Below are positions 1 through 14,000 of a DNA stretch of 64,000 nt, piece by piece (the stretch's first letter is position 1; each line of letters starts with the position of its first letter). Location of the stretch: NCBI GenBank assembly GCA_035041965.1, contig JAPYMA010003052.1, forward strand, positions 186,001 through 250,000, written 5' to 3'. The notes beneath the pieces are model-generated. The model saw nothing but the letters and a program-made list of their open reading frames with translations. It made no database searches and was not told the DNA's origin. Both the position numbers and the translations under genes were made by a program. The stretch comes from Anisakis pegreffii (lineage: Eukaryota; Nematoda; Chromadorea; Rhabditida; Anisakidae).

Positions 1-1249
1 CCGAATAAATACGAATTAATATAAAAATTACAGTTTTAGAGACAATTTCAATGGATTTGTTAAGTGCGATTTGATTATCCGTTAATGTCTTCTGAGTACA
101 ATGCGTTTCCTCAGGGAATGTTCCCTCCACATTCCCATTAAGAACAAAAACACCAACAACTTCCCATTAACTCATTCAAAAGCAATCTAGCAAAAACAAC
201 CACTGATGAATAAATGTCACCAAATATGAATAACGACCATCTGTTGCCTTTAAGGCAACAGATAGCATAAGCCCAAAAAGATTATGCAATATGCAACAAG
301 AAATACACTAAACAATTTAAATTCTATCCATGCATATAATTATAATCACAGTAATCCTCTTCATCAGCATCATTATGGTAATATCTTCTATTCAACTCCC
401 TACGATGGATCATGCAGCGCGTTAATGAATCAAGATTTTGTTTGTTTTACCGCTCACTTAAAACTCTATCATAAGTGACAGGAATGGATGATGTATGAGT
501 GCGAATTTATGCTACTGTTATACTATTAGTGCTGTTTCTTTCTAAGGTGAAAATTGAGATAAGGTAATTCCTAAGATGTTCAGTAATTAAGATATAATAA
601 ATATAATGTTACAGAATCACAATTATCCCAATTATCTTACACAGTTGCGTAGAAACGAGACTGTTGAAACTGTGCAAAAGAATAACAATGATAATAATTT
701 TCTTCTTCTTGTTTTTCTGGAGGAACAATTGTTCAGATTACTTGACAATAGATCACCTAAACAGCAATAATCATTAATAAGTTGCTGTGGATGATGCAAT
801 AGAAACATCTGCCACAATCTGCATAAGATAATCTACCTGCACTCATTCATTCATTTCTTTTAGCAACAATTCACTTAATGAACACCTTCAATCATTATAC
901 TCCTTCTTAATGCACCACAAAACCCGATCAATCTATCCTTTCATGTCGCCATCCAATCGCTTGTTTCTGATCAACAAAAAAAAACCAAAAAAACAAGCAA
1001 TTTCGATTCATCGAAAGCTTTCGAAGCGTTCCTTCTCCCTTCTAATGCTCCCGTCGTTCTATTCCTACTGCCCTAACCTATTAAAAAAGCAGTGCATAAA
1101 TAAGCTGCAATTTCGGCAATATAACTAAGATCCAAATACATAAACGACTTATCAATCAACGAAATTCAATATGACTCAATTAAAAAAGCAACTACATTAA
1201 AAGCAATTCAGAACTACTTTCGTTAACGAGAATGAGAGCATAGTGATTT
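1..1249. other. AT-rich non-coding stretch
   Basis: I see no open frame with splice borders, no RNA gene and no repeat in this stretch. It lies 3' of the small minus-strand gene ending at 1250, so its right part is probably the 3' UTR and downstream flank of that gene. Confidence 0.4.
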
Positions 1250-2052
1250 TCATGAATGTTTTCGATTCTCCGAATCGACCATAACAGGATAATTATGCAC
1301 GCTTGCGATGATATGATTCAAATTATCTGAATCCTCACTTATCGCATTAACATATTTCATCTCTGAATATTTGATGGGAAAAATATTAGAAATGAGTAAA
1401 TATTGGTGAAAATTCAATTCACAGATCGCCGATATACACAAATATCTAACAATAAACATCATAACGTTGCTGAATTTTCACTGCTGGATATCCACAGATA
1501 CTTTTACATAATTATCTTGTTATGGTGGATTTTACAAATGTTATTGTGCAAGCTTATGAAGCGCTATACGAATACATGATCATTTCAATAGAAAATTCCT
1601 TCTTGAACGTTTCGATTCTTATGTGAATGATAATGTGTAAGATAAGCTAGTTTCGGATCTGGACAATCGGAAACCTTCCTCTCATATCCGAGAGTTGTGA
1701 CTTAATAAAACAACAAGACAGTGAGAGCGTTCATCCAATCCACAAAACAATTCGAACTCACTTTCAGTTTGCGTTTCGCTTGATGAATTCCCTTCCGAAA
1801 AGTACTTGGTGAAACGGCACGGCTGCAGCCGCATGATGGATTATTCAACAATCTCTTCAATGAATTATTCGACGTGGACGAGTAGGCTCCTTCCGAACAA
1901 CTGAACGATCTTACGCGATAGCGATAATCTAGCACAGAATGACCACAAAATTCACAGAAATTGTTTGCATCCAAAGGGAACGGCACGACTGCATCCAGTA
2001 GCGAAAAGTCGGTTTGAGTTGAAACTGAATTACTCACAATTGACGTCGTCAT
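1250..2052 (-). CDS. Hypothetical protein, two candidate exons
   Basis: Not recognised. The first exon candidate runs from an ATG at 2052 to about 1762, where the frame reaches a consensus donor (GTGAGT). It encodes about 97 residues rich in Ser, Asn and Cys, including a C-x-x-C pair (CEFC) and a later CGC. A second exon candidate (about 1359-1250) begins after a TTCAGAG acceptor, opens MKYVNAISED and ends HS-stop; the frame joins if the acceptor is placed directly before its ATG. A TTGCAG lies 20 bases upstream of the first ATG. It could be a trans-splice acceptor, making 2052 the true start, or a cis acceptor joining further 5' exons such as the candidate at 9812-9973. No domain could be assigned. 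Serine-rich composition and length suggest a regulatory or linker region. Splice structure is inferred only from consensus sites. Confidence 0.4.
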
Positions 2053-5000
2053 CTTGGCACATTCGGTATCTGCAACGGCCTCACGACGATAGTGACTGAT
2101 TGATTCAACGTTTTCAGTGAATCTGAAGATTGTTCAATATGTTGACAAGCGATGGAATCGCTCGGACGTCACATCGGTACTGAATATACACTAAACGAAA
2201 CGACAACTGCTAGAGCACTACTCTCTAAATCTCGTCGGGCTGTGAAGTCTTAGTAGCCACTGATAATATGAAATTCACTAATTGGAATAGACATACGCAA
2301 TGGCAAAGGAACCAAGGAACCTGTGAAGAAGCCATTCTGGCTGAAACAAAGTATAAAAACAACGAATAACCCGATGATCAGCACTGGTTTGGTGATAGAG
2401 ATGTTGTTGAAGATTTATACCAGTTATTCACTGAACAGAAGGAAAATTGTTTGGGATTTAGAAGGATGACAGGCAGAAAAACATTGCAAACAATGAATGT
2501 TCTGTTATTATCGGATCGGTGTTACCGATACTATCACCGATAACATTGTCGATTTACGCATACCGGTAGTTGTCAAGACTGATAACGACTATAAATAGTT
2601 GTCCAGTGGGCTAACCATCACAGATGAGCCATTCCATCAAATGAATATAACCACACTTGTGACTGAGTAACTGATAGCTTGGTCATTTCATACGTTGTTT
2701 GACATTAACAAAAAATGATGACAACCTACTACGATGACTAATCCTGCCTCAAACATCTCATGCACACTACCACGCCAAACCAAAATCTGCTCTGTAGCAT
2801 CATCGCCTCCCAATACAACAGATAGCATAAAACAGAACAGCGATTAGCATTTCTTATGCAGCAACAACTATTGGACGATTACATTCACTGGAACGCATTC
2901 ATTTATCTGCTGTCTATGTCTCCACCTAGTAATCCACGAAGTGATCGAAACAAGACTAAATAACAAACGGGCGGAGCAAATTCGCATGTAGCTCTTTCTA
3001 TATGTTGAATGCTCTGAATGAATTCCGATTCATACCGTATCCAGATGACCAATATATGAGAGTCTTATGTTCACATATACCATATGCGCATAGATATGCA
3101 AAAATTTGTGTTCAAACCAATCTGTAGCTAGAACAAACAAACTGATAACAGTAGCTGGCTTACTGATAGAACGAAGAAGAGGAAAGAAAATCATGGAGTT
3201 GCGACAGAATGCATGGGACAGGATCGACAACGGAAAGAAAAATGGAAAATGAGAACAACGAAAAAATCAAAAAAGCCCCCAGCCAGCATCATGACTCATC
3301 GCTAATTGCTTATGACCAAAAGGTTGCTGTCTCTCTCGAAAAATATCAATGATACTGTGGATGCATGTGACAGCGCATGAGATACACGAACGAACCACTG
3401 AGCTTTACGAATGAGTCCACATTTGCGTGAACAAGAAAAATATTCAATGGTAAAAATTCAATTCACGATTAGGTCCTTTTTTTTGTCACGATATTCAATG
3501 ATTCAATCGTTCACAGTCACTTTTACTGTGAACACTCAGTTCTTCTGCTTTCAAATCTGTCTTTTTTTCAGCATACGCAGAATTCACTTCTCATTTCCGG
3601 ACTGATGCATGACTCATTCATTTCAAAGTTTCCACTATCATACGCATTCCCATGAGTGTATTCGTTGGTTGAGTTTTAACTTCATCACAAAACTGACACA
3701 ACAACTGAAAAAGGAATATTCACAAAAAAACAGACGATGATGAATCATACTTGCTATAAATTCACGATCACATGAAAATTCAACACAATTCTTGTCTGTC
3801 ACAGGATGGAGACTCGGTTAACCAGAATGACTATGCAAAATTCTACCTTTACGTTGACGATCATTCTGTCTTGTCAACACAAATTATCATTAAATCTTCT
3901 CAATAATTTCTAAAGGTGTCGCCAACAACCAACAATCATAAACCTGCGCCAACTCCACATGCTTGAAGACAACCCTCATAAATTGCGATTGAATTCTTTA
4001 CATTACTTTCATTTATTATCGTCTCTTGCTTCTGACTTCGAAGAAAGCTAGACTTCAATTCGAACACACTAATTTGGTGTCATTATTGTAACTGGTACAA
4101 TTAATCTCGTTCCTCTTTATCAATTTCATTTCTTTGAATGCGATGAGCTGGCGTTGATGACGTGAAACGATAAAGGCCAAATTACGAAGAATTCTCTCGT
4201 GAATACACAACGAACATGCACACATGAATGCATGAATCACACACGCAAACGTCAAAGCTTCACTGAAATAACGGCATTTAACCTCTCTATTAGAAAGCTT
4301 CCGCAGAATTCTGACGATTCGATACGCTCACCGCTGGCAGAAAAACGCCTAACTGAAGTGAATCATCAGTAGTTACGCATGCATAGCACTTAAATTCTAT
4401 CGTAACCGACTTCACTTACGAGAATAATAGAGTGGCTCATGAAAGCACGTATTGATGCATCCGAATGATACACCTGAATGACACAAAATATAAAAATACA
4501 ACAAAGCAATTAAACATTGTAACAGTGCTGTGCTGAAGTGAACCAACCGGTAGATAAATGGATGACGGTTCACATCGATAACATTCATCTTGGTGATAAG
4601 AGCACAGACATTCTACAAGTAGGAGGTGCAAAAAGTAGATATATGATCTGGTTGAACGTGCTGATATGCATGTTTACGTAGACTAATCACCAGAACCATT
4701 CATTCATTTTTGCTTGCTTGACCACCACCACTACAATGACTCATGACGAATCTTTGTCTTCATTCTCTCAATTATCAACAATGTTAGAGCCGTTAATCCT
4801 TTCTTCCTTCACATCCTTCCTTCAATACAAACTGACTATATAAGCTTGCATTGATAACGTTCATGTTGCTGATAAGAACATTGATAACATTCATCTTACC
4901 GATAAAACATCCTACAGGTTGGAAGCATTGTTTTCTTAAATTGAAAACTGATCTAAAGTTAAAACTATTTCATTGATAATTGATCTCGATAAGTGGTTCA

Positions 5001-8000
5001 GCGATCGCGGATGATCAGTAGGAACCACTCTTCCATGAAGCTTAAGAATCACCCGCTATCATAAAACCAAATGCGTAAACTTAAGCAAAAATATGCACAA
5101 ATATAAATTTTTGAGGAAAGCAAACCATAATTCTTACATACAATTAGTAAATTACACTTGATAATGCAGTTAAACTTAAATTAAACTTAAATTCACTCGC
5201 AGATGCAAATAAGATTTTATAAATTATCCCATTTCAAATCTTTCACTTCCCATGTTCTCACAATATATCACAAACTCATGAGTCATATCGGCTGTAAAAA
5301 TGAATCTGTACGTGCACAGTGCTGCATTTTGTGTTGCATTGAGTAAACATAACAATTTTGCAGATTTACTTTAGGTAAACACACAACGACTTTTCCGCAT
5401 CGTTTGTTCTAGAACATATCGGAAAGAGAGCATTCTTTCCGGTTCAGTTGCTCATCAATACTATATTCAACAAGCAGTAAAACACGGCAATTTCCGGTCC
5501 AAACATCCCAGAACGCATCATCTACTTAAGGTATACTTGTGTATTACCGTATTCACAAATCACTTCTCCAATACTGTCTGTACACTTTGAGTATTATTTA
5601 TTCACATCAAACATTAAACTGACTTACTGCTAAAATCAAGGAAACTTTGTGCATTTGATCCGTTCATGTGAAATTTTCATAGAATGTATTCAAAATCAAA
5701 GCAAATGCCTAGTCAAATATTGGATACAACCGTAAATCGACATCTATTGATAATATTCCCACATTCGTTCACTATGATTCAAATTCAAAAGTATACTCTA
5801 AACATGGCATATGTACGCAACTTCAGATTAATATGCTCTTATCAGTATCGACAATATTTTGAAAGTAAGCAACTCAGAAGTAAGCAAATATTGATGTGTC
5901 TAAGATGAACGATAGAAAACTTCCGGTTGTTCCATGTTATGCATGGATGAGCTATGAGTTGTGTGCTTGTGTGAGCTGAGAACTGACCGATAAAATTTCG
6001 CAACGAATGAGACGACGCTATGATGGGATCTAACGGAACTGCGCAATCACTCGACTGATAACGAAGAATATTAACATAAGATTGCTTGAATGTGCTCACA
6101 TCATACAAATAATACCAGTGAAACAGTCACACACTGAATACAATCCTCAGTTAGATGCAATCCCTTTCACGTTACCCATCCAAAACAAGAAAACATAACA
6201 ACTCAAAAAAACAACCGATTCATTTCCGATAATCTGTTACGGGGACAGTTGAGTGACAGAAACGATGAATTTTCTGGTTAAATGCGACGAATCAATGAAT
6301 CATATATCACTTATCTAATTCCCACTCATCTTTCACTAAAAGTGCACATTGTCTGAAAATTTAACGGAGAATTCCTCCACAAAAAAAAAATCATCGACCC
6401 ACAAAATGAGGAAAACAAAATTCCTTTGTCAACTACAACTTCTGAATGATGTTTGTCAAAAAAAGTAAAACTATGAATCAATTATCACTTGACGATATTC
6501 AATGATATAAGAAGTGTTACTTGACAGAAATTGATGAATATTTGAGTCCATTTAAAATCCACTATGTTTCTTCTTGTTTGCTATCCATCCCAGCTAAATA
6601 GCTTCAACCAATGCTTTTCACTATCATAATATATCAGCCAACCTGCTAAACTATAGACAAGACACTGATAAAATTGTTAAGTGACTTATGAAATAACTGC
6701 ACTTGCTGCAAAGGAATACTTTAGTCAAAGATCACGATGAATATCTGTCTGCAGAAGTGATACAAGAGTGTTCATCTGTCTTAGTGGAATTCCATAGTAG
6801 CGGAAGAACAAGTAAAAATTAGAGTTCATTTAGAGAACACTGAATAATTATCTCATCGAAATGAATCCAGCCGATCTGTTTGTTTATTCTAAACGTTCCA
6901 CAACTGATCACTGATTATTGAGCGCTAATCAAAAACCAAACAAAAAAATGTCGACGGCGACAAAGAAAAACGCAGACGCCTAAAAGCATTAATCAAAGCA
7001 TATAAAACGAAAACAATTTTCAACGCAATTCAAACTGACTGTCAACGGAAATGATTTCAACAACTGCTCAAAATCTGGAAAAAAAGAATCACCACTAAGA
7101 AGATGAAGGGACTATATAATGTGGAGAACAACTATTCGATCAAATAACCTCCACACACCATCTGATGAACGTTTCGAATTAAGACCCGACAACAAACAGT
7201 GAAAGTAATCCAAAGAAAATTTCCAGGTCTCTTCCTGCTATTTAAAACTTCAGTTATGTCCAAAAAAATCCAAATTTTCAGTCGAAATCTGCCGGAATCA
7301 ATCCACTTTTACATTCGTGTACATCGGTAATAACCAAAAGTAACCAAAACTATCACGGTCCAATCAATCTATTAATAATATCCACCACAAATAAGCTATA
7401 ATTTGCCTCTTATCCTCTATGACCGCTGCGAGGAAACTGCTTGTCACCTATCACATCGTTACCTTCTTCACTCATTCAGAGTAAAACTACTCTTTAGAGA
7501 TTCACTCTATAAAACAGGCATGAACTCTGCATATTCAACCTTCCCATAATAAGAAATTCAGTGAAGTACCGTATCCACCACCATTATCGTCATCTTACTG
7601 TAACCAAAAAGAGCCAATCACCGGCTGTCCGCCCACTCGCTCATAATAACAACCGATAGGCACATTCTTATCTATTAGTTACTGTAGGAAGCCACTGAAA
7701 GCAGAGAAGAACGCATTGCTCACGTTGCGCCTTTTACATTGAAAGAATATCAATTTCAAACTTGAAACCTTAACACGATGAATGCAAACAGGAAGAGACG
7801 GAAATGCCGAAGAGGCAAACCTTTTCAATTTCTGCGAATTCTGAATACGATAACATGAATTAATAATCTGATCAAGTACTGCATGAATACAAGCACAAGC
7901 TGTTCACCCAGAATAATGCGTTGTGAAATTCTCTCTCCCCTTCATATATCTGAGACGCTGAATGAAGATAAGATAACGAATGATCGCTTAATTAAAGCAT

Positions 8001-9811
8001 CAAAGACCAAACATTTACTTCTTCTTGTCTATTCACCAACTAACACCGGAAATGCTAAATCGATCTCACAGTCAACTACTTGAACGACGGTGGCTTCAAA
8101 ACATATCACAAAAGAGTCAGTGTGAATGATATCTTTGATTAAAATAAACAATTAAAATGAAATAATCGGAGCCGTTAGCGATAATGGCCCAAATTATTTC
8201 CCAATCGCTCAGATTATCATTTAGTTTCGTTCAATCGCAAATGTTCAATCGGATGTGAAAACGAATCGGAAACAACAAAATGTTGCGTTTATGTGTGTAG
8301 GTGGATGAGTGGTCGATGAAGCAGTGGTAGCTAACAGGCGCTGCTGCTATCACTAGACGTGAGTGAGTGATCATTTGAGTATTACCTACACACATAAAAA
8401 TTACTACATATTCACGCATACCAAATAGTATTTATATTGTATCCGAAAAATATCACTTACAATGTATCGATTTCCTTATGCATCCAGAGGAATGATGTAA
8501 AATATGCAGAATATATCCCATATTCATTCCGTACTCAGAAATTTCCGTCATTAATTTCATTTTATTCCGGCATTCTCCCGATTATGAGAAAAATCAAAAA
8601 CCAGCAAAGTTCTATGTTCACCTCTTCTCAAATGATTAAAACTTCTCTCACAATCAGAAAATTTGCTATTATCTCAAAGGCAACAACAATTGCGGATTTG
8701 ACTGCAAAAATTGAAGAATTCAAGGATTTCAAGGAAAATTACTGCTCAAAAAATTGAAATTTCTGCAAAAGTCTCTAGAGAAACGAAAGCAACGACGAAA
8801 TGCTTCTGAAATGTGCAGTTATGGCAACTACCTGGAATAGCACATTTAACTTATGCTCTTCAAAAGCAATTTCAGTTCAAACACCCACAATCGAACTAAT
8901 TGATGAGACAGACTGTCAACGTTACAACGCTCTGAAGTTCAGCTAACAAGAAGATGAAGAAGTGATTTATGAGTTTTATGAAATCAAAGAATGTTTCGAG
9001 TTGATACTCATAAAACCAGAGCAATCAGCGGATAAACGAAATCATCATTATTGATAGCGTGCAATGGCTTCTCGTTTCTCATTTGCCTTCCACAAATGCT
9101 TCTGTCATTGTTGTTGTTATTGTTACTGTGTAATGTCGATGTATTACAGTTGGAAACGATGATCAGTGATAGTCTCTTATCAAATCATTCATTTGAAATG
9201 ATTGATAAGTGCTGATTATTGATGTTTATCTAATTAAAATCGCAACCTCTACTCAATTTTTCATTCATACCGCATTCTCCTACTTCACCGTTTCCCTTCC
9301 AAACATCAATCACTCCAAACATCGTTTGCACTCAATTCACTGAGTTCTTGAAATTCTTGTCAGTGAAATATTCTCGTGTAAACTTAGTAGGGAATATAAA
9401 ATACGAGAACGAACACAACGCCCCAATTCCAGACTACGGATTGTAGCAGATCGATGAGAGAATTACAGAGATTATGAGTGAATCAGATGATATGAATGAT
9501 GAGACCGATTTATTCATAATAGAATGAATGCCTGACTGGGCAAAAATGCATGATTTCTTTTGCCCTATAGAACTGCGATGTCAAGAAGGAAAATCAATGA
9601 CCATGCTCAATTCATTAGGAAAATGGAATAAGAATCACTTTAAAATGAGAAACTTTTTGAAACTTGTTCGTTTGAAAACACGGAATTTCTCTGATTATCT
9701 AAGTGAACATTTACATATATTGATACACACTCATACATAAGCTTAAACATATCCAATCATAATGCCATATGCAATCCATCAATCAATCGCTAATCATTGC
9801 GTATCACCAAC
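2053..9811. other. Intergenic or large-intron DNA, AT-rich
   Basis: I see no supported gene here. The sequence is AT-rich, with short chance frames on both strands, none showing protein-like composition together with good splice borders. A 33-codon plus-strand frame from an ATG at about 2152 (opens MESLGRHIG) lies just upstream of the minus-strand start at 2052, but nothing else supports it. If the exon at 9812-9973 and the pair at 1250-2052 belong to one gene, this stretch is largely intronic. Confidence 0.35.
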
Positions 9812-9973
9812 CTTCGAATGCAAAATGAACCTCTTCGCCCATCGCAGTTCACATTCGGAACTGATCAACGGCGTTGTTTCGTGTTCATCACCAGATGCGA
9901 ACATACTTCCCAGATTGCTGCTTTCAATAATACGAATGCAATCAACTGCATAAAATTTCCGCACGTTGTCTGT
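9812..9973 (-). CDS. Orphan coding exon candidate, function unknown
   Basis: On the minus strand a 162-base open segment (54 codons, phase 0 at both ends) lies between a GAGCAG acceptor and an AAG|GTTGGT donor. The translation is protein-like: it opens TDNVRKFYAVDCIRII and continues with an acidic stretch (GDEHETT) and a basic C-terminal part (RWAKRF). Local GC is above the surroundings. Other frames across the same bases are also open, so this is a judgement from composition and splice borders. I do not recognise the family. It may belong to the gene whose last exons are at 1250-2052 or, less likely, to the unlocated C-terminal tail of SOS, but it is not proline-rich as an SOS tail would be. 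Confidence 0.3.
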
Positions 9974-12900
9974 CTGCTCAACAACACTTCGTGCTCCTCA
10001 ACTCGTTCTGAATCTGACAGTCTTGATCTGATCAGGTCGATGTTATTATGTTTGTTGTGTTCTCCGCAAAACAGAACGACGATAGTCCTCGATGAACACT
10101 CAGCAAATTCAATAAAATCAATCAAAAACACCGCAATTCAGTGAATACTTAAAACAGTTCTGCTTCACAGTGAATACCATTTAGATGTGTTATCAGTTAT
10201 TTAAAGATGCATATGATGGTATTTCATTTGTTTGCATTCATTTACTGGTTCGGTTATTTATTGCGATCAATGTTTGTTCGTTGTCGTTGTTGTTCTCTGA
10301 TGATGTTGTCGTAAAGAGCTAAAATTGACACCATCAAATTCATATTTTATCAAACGCTCCTCGCTTGGTGAAATGTCACAGAGAAACTGAACTTTCGCAC
10401 GTTTCTATGATATTCGTCGAAATGTGAGTTACGAACACAACAATTCCTTCCGGAAATAGCAAACACGTCAGCTCTATTATCAATGTGTAATAATTCCACT
10501 AGTACAATATCAAATATCATGAAAACTAAGTCAGTCCAGTATATGAGTAAGTCCAATTCATCAGCATCACTGATTACTCAATCTCAGTAACAACTCTCGC
10601 CTAGTCTCTTTTCACTCACTTATGATCGCTGAAAGATTTTGCAGCAAAAGCAAAAGAGTACACACACAAGAATTTGCAGCAAAACAGCAGCATGAAAGGA
10701 CGGAAATTATACTGCATTTATCTGATTGCTTCGTTTCTCTTTTAAAATATTATACTTAGCAAATTGAAGTATAAATCTTATCTTGTCAACAAACCACACT
10801 TAATAGCTCCATCCACGTCCCTTCAAACACCTAACTGTAAATGTCCTTTCATTTTTATCATAACTCATCATCACCTATCTGCCTCAATAAGCAAGATATA
10901 CCTCTTTGCATGAGTCACTAAACGAATGCACACTACAACATCTACCTCGGTTATAATGATCTGTTCATGTATTACCGCCGTACTTATTTCTGCTAAATAT
11001 ATCTATCAACTAACAAATGCCAATTATAACCATTTCAACCGTTTCATTCTAATATCATCCCGTAAAATAAGATCATTTGCTCATTAGCCATATCATATTA
11101 CCTTAACACTTATCACATTCATTGCACTTGACAGCAGAGATGATGCATCACCGATATTCTAAATTAGATATGCACTTTCAACTGCTACTCAACATTACTA
11201 CGCATCGCACAATACCTATCATTCAGCCGCACTCACTACTACTGATAAGATAATATAAGCTGCTCAAAACTCACTACTGGCTAATATAATTCCTTTTCTT
11301 CAGCAACGCACAACCTGAACAACTGCTCCGCTCTTATCACTCAACACTAAATGATGACAGACAAGTGAAGTCGTAAAAAATAATCGAACTAAATCAATAG
11401 ACGAATACAACCATAAAAACGTTTGTGATTGTTTTATAAAATCAACTCGACGATGATTATTGGACAGATTTTTGTGATGTGATTATTCTTTGAACGTTCA
11501 TTGATTCCTTTCAACAATTACTCAATCTTGAAATTGAAACATTCTATTTGATATAATTCAAACAATTACTCCAACTCTATCACACAATCCAGACGGACAC
11601 TCTTCAACCATTTATTATGTTTCTTACACAATTATCATTCAGTTAACTCGCGACAAAACAAAACGAATCAATCAAAACGAACTCAATATCTCACCACTAT
11701 TAAGCAGTCTTCAATCATTGAATGCTGCAAAATCATTGAATGTTCCTCCACTTCAATACTCTCAAATGGATGTAAAATATCCAACTTGACATAAAACCTT
11801 AAGCCAATTCTGCCTTGTGCAAATTTGCTACGACTCTTTTTTTTCAATCTGTGTAAATTAATGACCAATTACTCACCAATGTACAGAGAAACCGTTTACG
11901 GAAAAGAAGCACCCAACAAAATTTCAAAGTTCAATGCTGAATCAGAACAGTGATCTCGAAACCTATCAACAAACAGCAACGATACGAAATGCACATCTGC
12001 GTGTACTTCTTTAATTCCAATGGGTTGGATTATCGAAGAGAAAATTTCATATGAAACCGAGAAGTACTTCCGTTGGATAATATTCACAAAATACTTTTCC
12101 GTAACGATAAAAATTTTGCTCAAAATTTCATAATTCTCTTCAATAGTCCACTATAATCGCTTTATTCTATTGAAAGCAGCAGTTATTTCAAATCTCCGCA
12201 GCCCGCAAGTAGTTCATCGATATACTTAGACAAGCTTATGAATGATTCATTTCTAATTCATTTTAAAACCATTTCCATAACTGAAAATTTTATTTACCTT
12301 CTTTAGCGCTCTTTGATCAGTGAAGTCTAAATTACAGTGATGAATCATCTTGCAAACCTTTTATCTGATGCTCAAGCATATATAGCAATCTTACCAATTA
12401 TACCTGCATGCATAGATAAAAATGCAGTGAAATGCATCATGCTCGTGTAATTCACACACAGTAATGCTTAATTACGAATAATCTGTTCTAGTTCTTTACT
12501 TTCATTAAGAAAGCTTTCTTTCGACAAACACATAAAAATATCCAACCCAATTTTACCATGAAAAAACAATTTTCCTTATTAAACTGCAGAAACAGCTCGA
12601 ATCATTTTATCCATTTTCATGCAATTTCTTATTTTAGCCAAGAAAGAGTGTGCAATACTTGAAATAGATCAATGAGCATTGACTAGAAATGTTAGCCAAA
12701 TGGAAGTGCATATAAAACATGAAATAAAACCCTCAATTAACACTCCAATGAATCATACTGAATACTTTTCATGTCTAATCAGTGTCTCACTCAACAATAT
12801 CAAATTAAGGGACTGCTACTAAATCAAACATAATGTTTGATTTCTTAACAGTACAGTGGAAACGTTAGCGAAAGATAACAGACTGATACACTGATAACGC

Positions 12901-13964
12901 GATACTGATAACGTGACATTAAGCGTAAACGAACTACCCGGACATTTCTTGATCACAACAAGCTTCCGTTGACCGTCAACTAAGTATACAAAAAATACCA
13001 GAAAGCTCTATACAAGGTACTCGCAAACAACCAAACAAAAACCTCTCCCAAAACATTATTATTGTCAATAGAATCAATTCAAATCTTTCCCAAAAGGACA
13101 CTAAATACTGGCTGAATAAAGCAATGAATAAAGCAAGCTGCTCACGACAACAACCAAACAAAACTGCTATCACAAAAACAAACATCTCTAATAAATATGC
13201 TTTGATTTGTACTATTTGAATGCGCAATGAATGCCTCATTGGTTTATTTCCTTTGAAAATGTCAATGAATGAAGATAAAAGAGTGAACGAACGAACGTTC
13301 AAAAATCAACCCATCAAGCAATTCATGAGAATCACTGCAATCATAAAACAAGAACTCATCAAATTCTATAGCAACGGATATTGAGCACTTCCGAATGTTG
13401 TTTACATGCTCCTATTGTACATATTGCATGATTCTTTATTGTTAGCCTATGTAATGACGATGATGCATCATCATCTTTCTATTCATAAATAAACATTCAT
13501 TCGAATATTGTTCAAAAGAATTATTTCGGGTGATGAGCTGTTCAATAGAACGATGAGAATATATCAGCGGAACGGCCTTCCTAAAAAAACACTGCACTGC
13601 TGCGGTGAAAAGTGTTAAAGAAGTGAAAAAGTCGAAAGCGCACAGAACTATTATAAGTGATATGTGTTATTGGATAATATTTTGTTGAATAATGTCATCG
13701 TTAAGAGCACTCAATGGCCATACAATGTGTGCGCGATACAGAAGAACACCGGAAATGCTCACACACTATTAGCAGCGGTGAACTTAAAACGATCTGTTCG
13801 GCACTGCAAACCAACAAAATGTGGAACGGATGAGGAAATGAATGAATAAATGTATAAATGCTCCGATGGCACGATGTGCTCATAACGATCGCCACAAATT
13901 CCAGCAATCGGAAGTTCATAGAATCGCAAAAAAAGAGCTCACAACAAGTACATTCTTTCAGATT

Positions 13965-14000
13965 TACAACAATAACAACACAACAACAACAACCCATCAA
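13965..14000. repeat. CAA/AAC simple repeat
   Basis: An imperfect run of CAA and AAC triplets with occasional interruptions, also open as a short frame. A similar AAC/AAT run is at about 16320-16360. Both look like ordinary microsatellites. Confidence 0.6.

Noticed and set aside
8437..8757. 106-codon plus-strand frame
   Set aside because: Its composition follows AT-rich background, with no recognised motif and no supporting neighbours. Likely chance.
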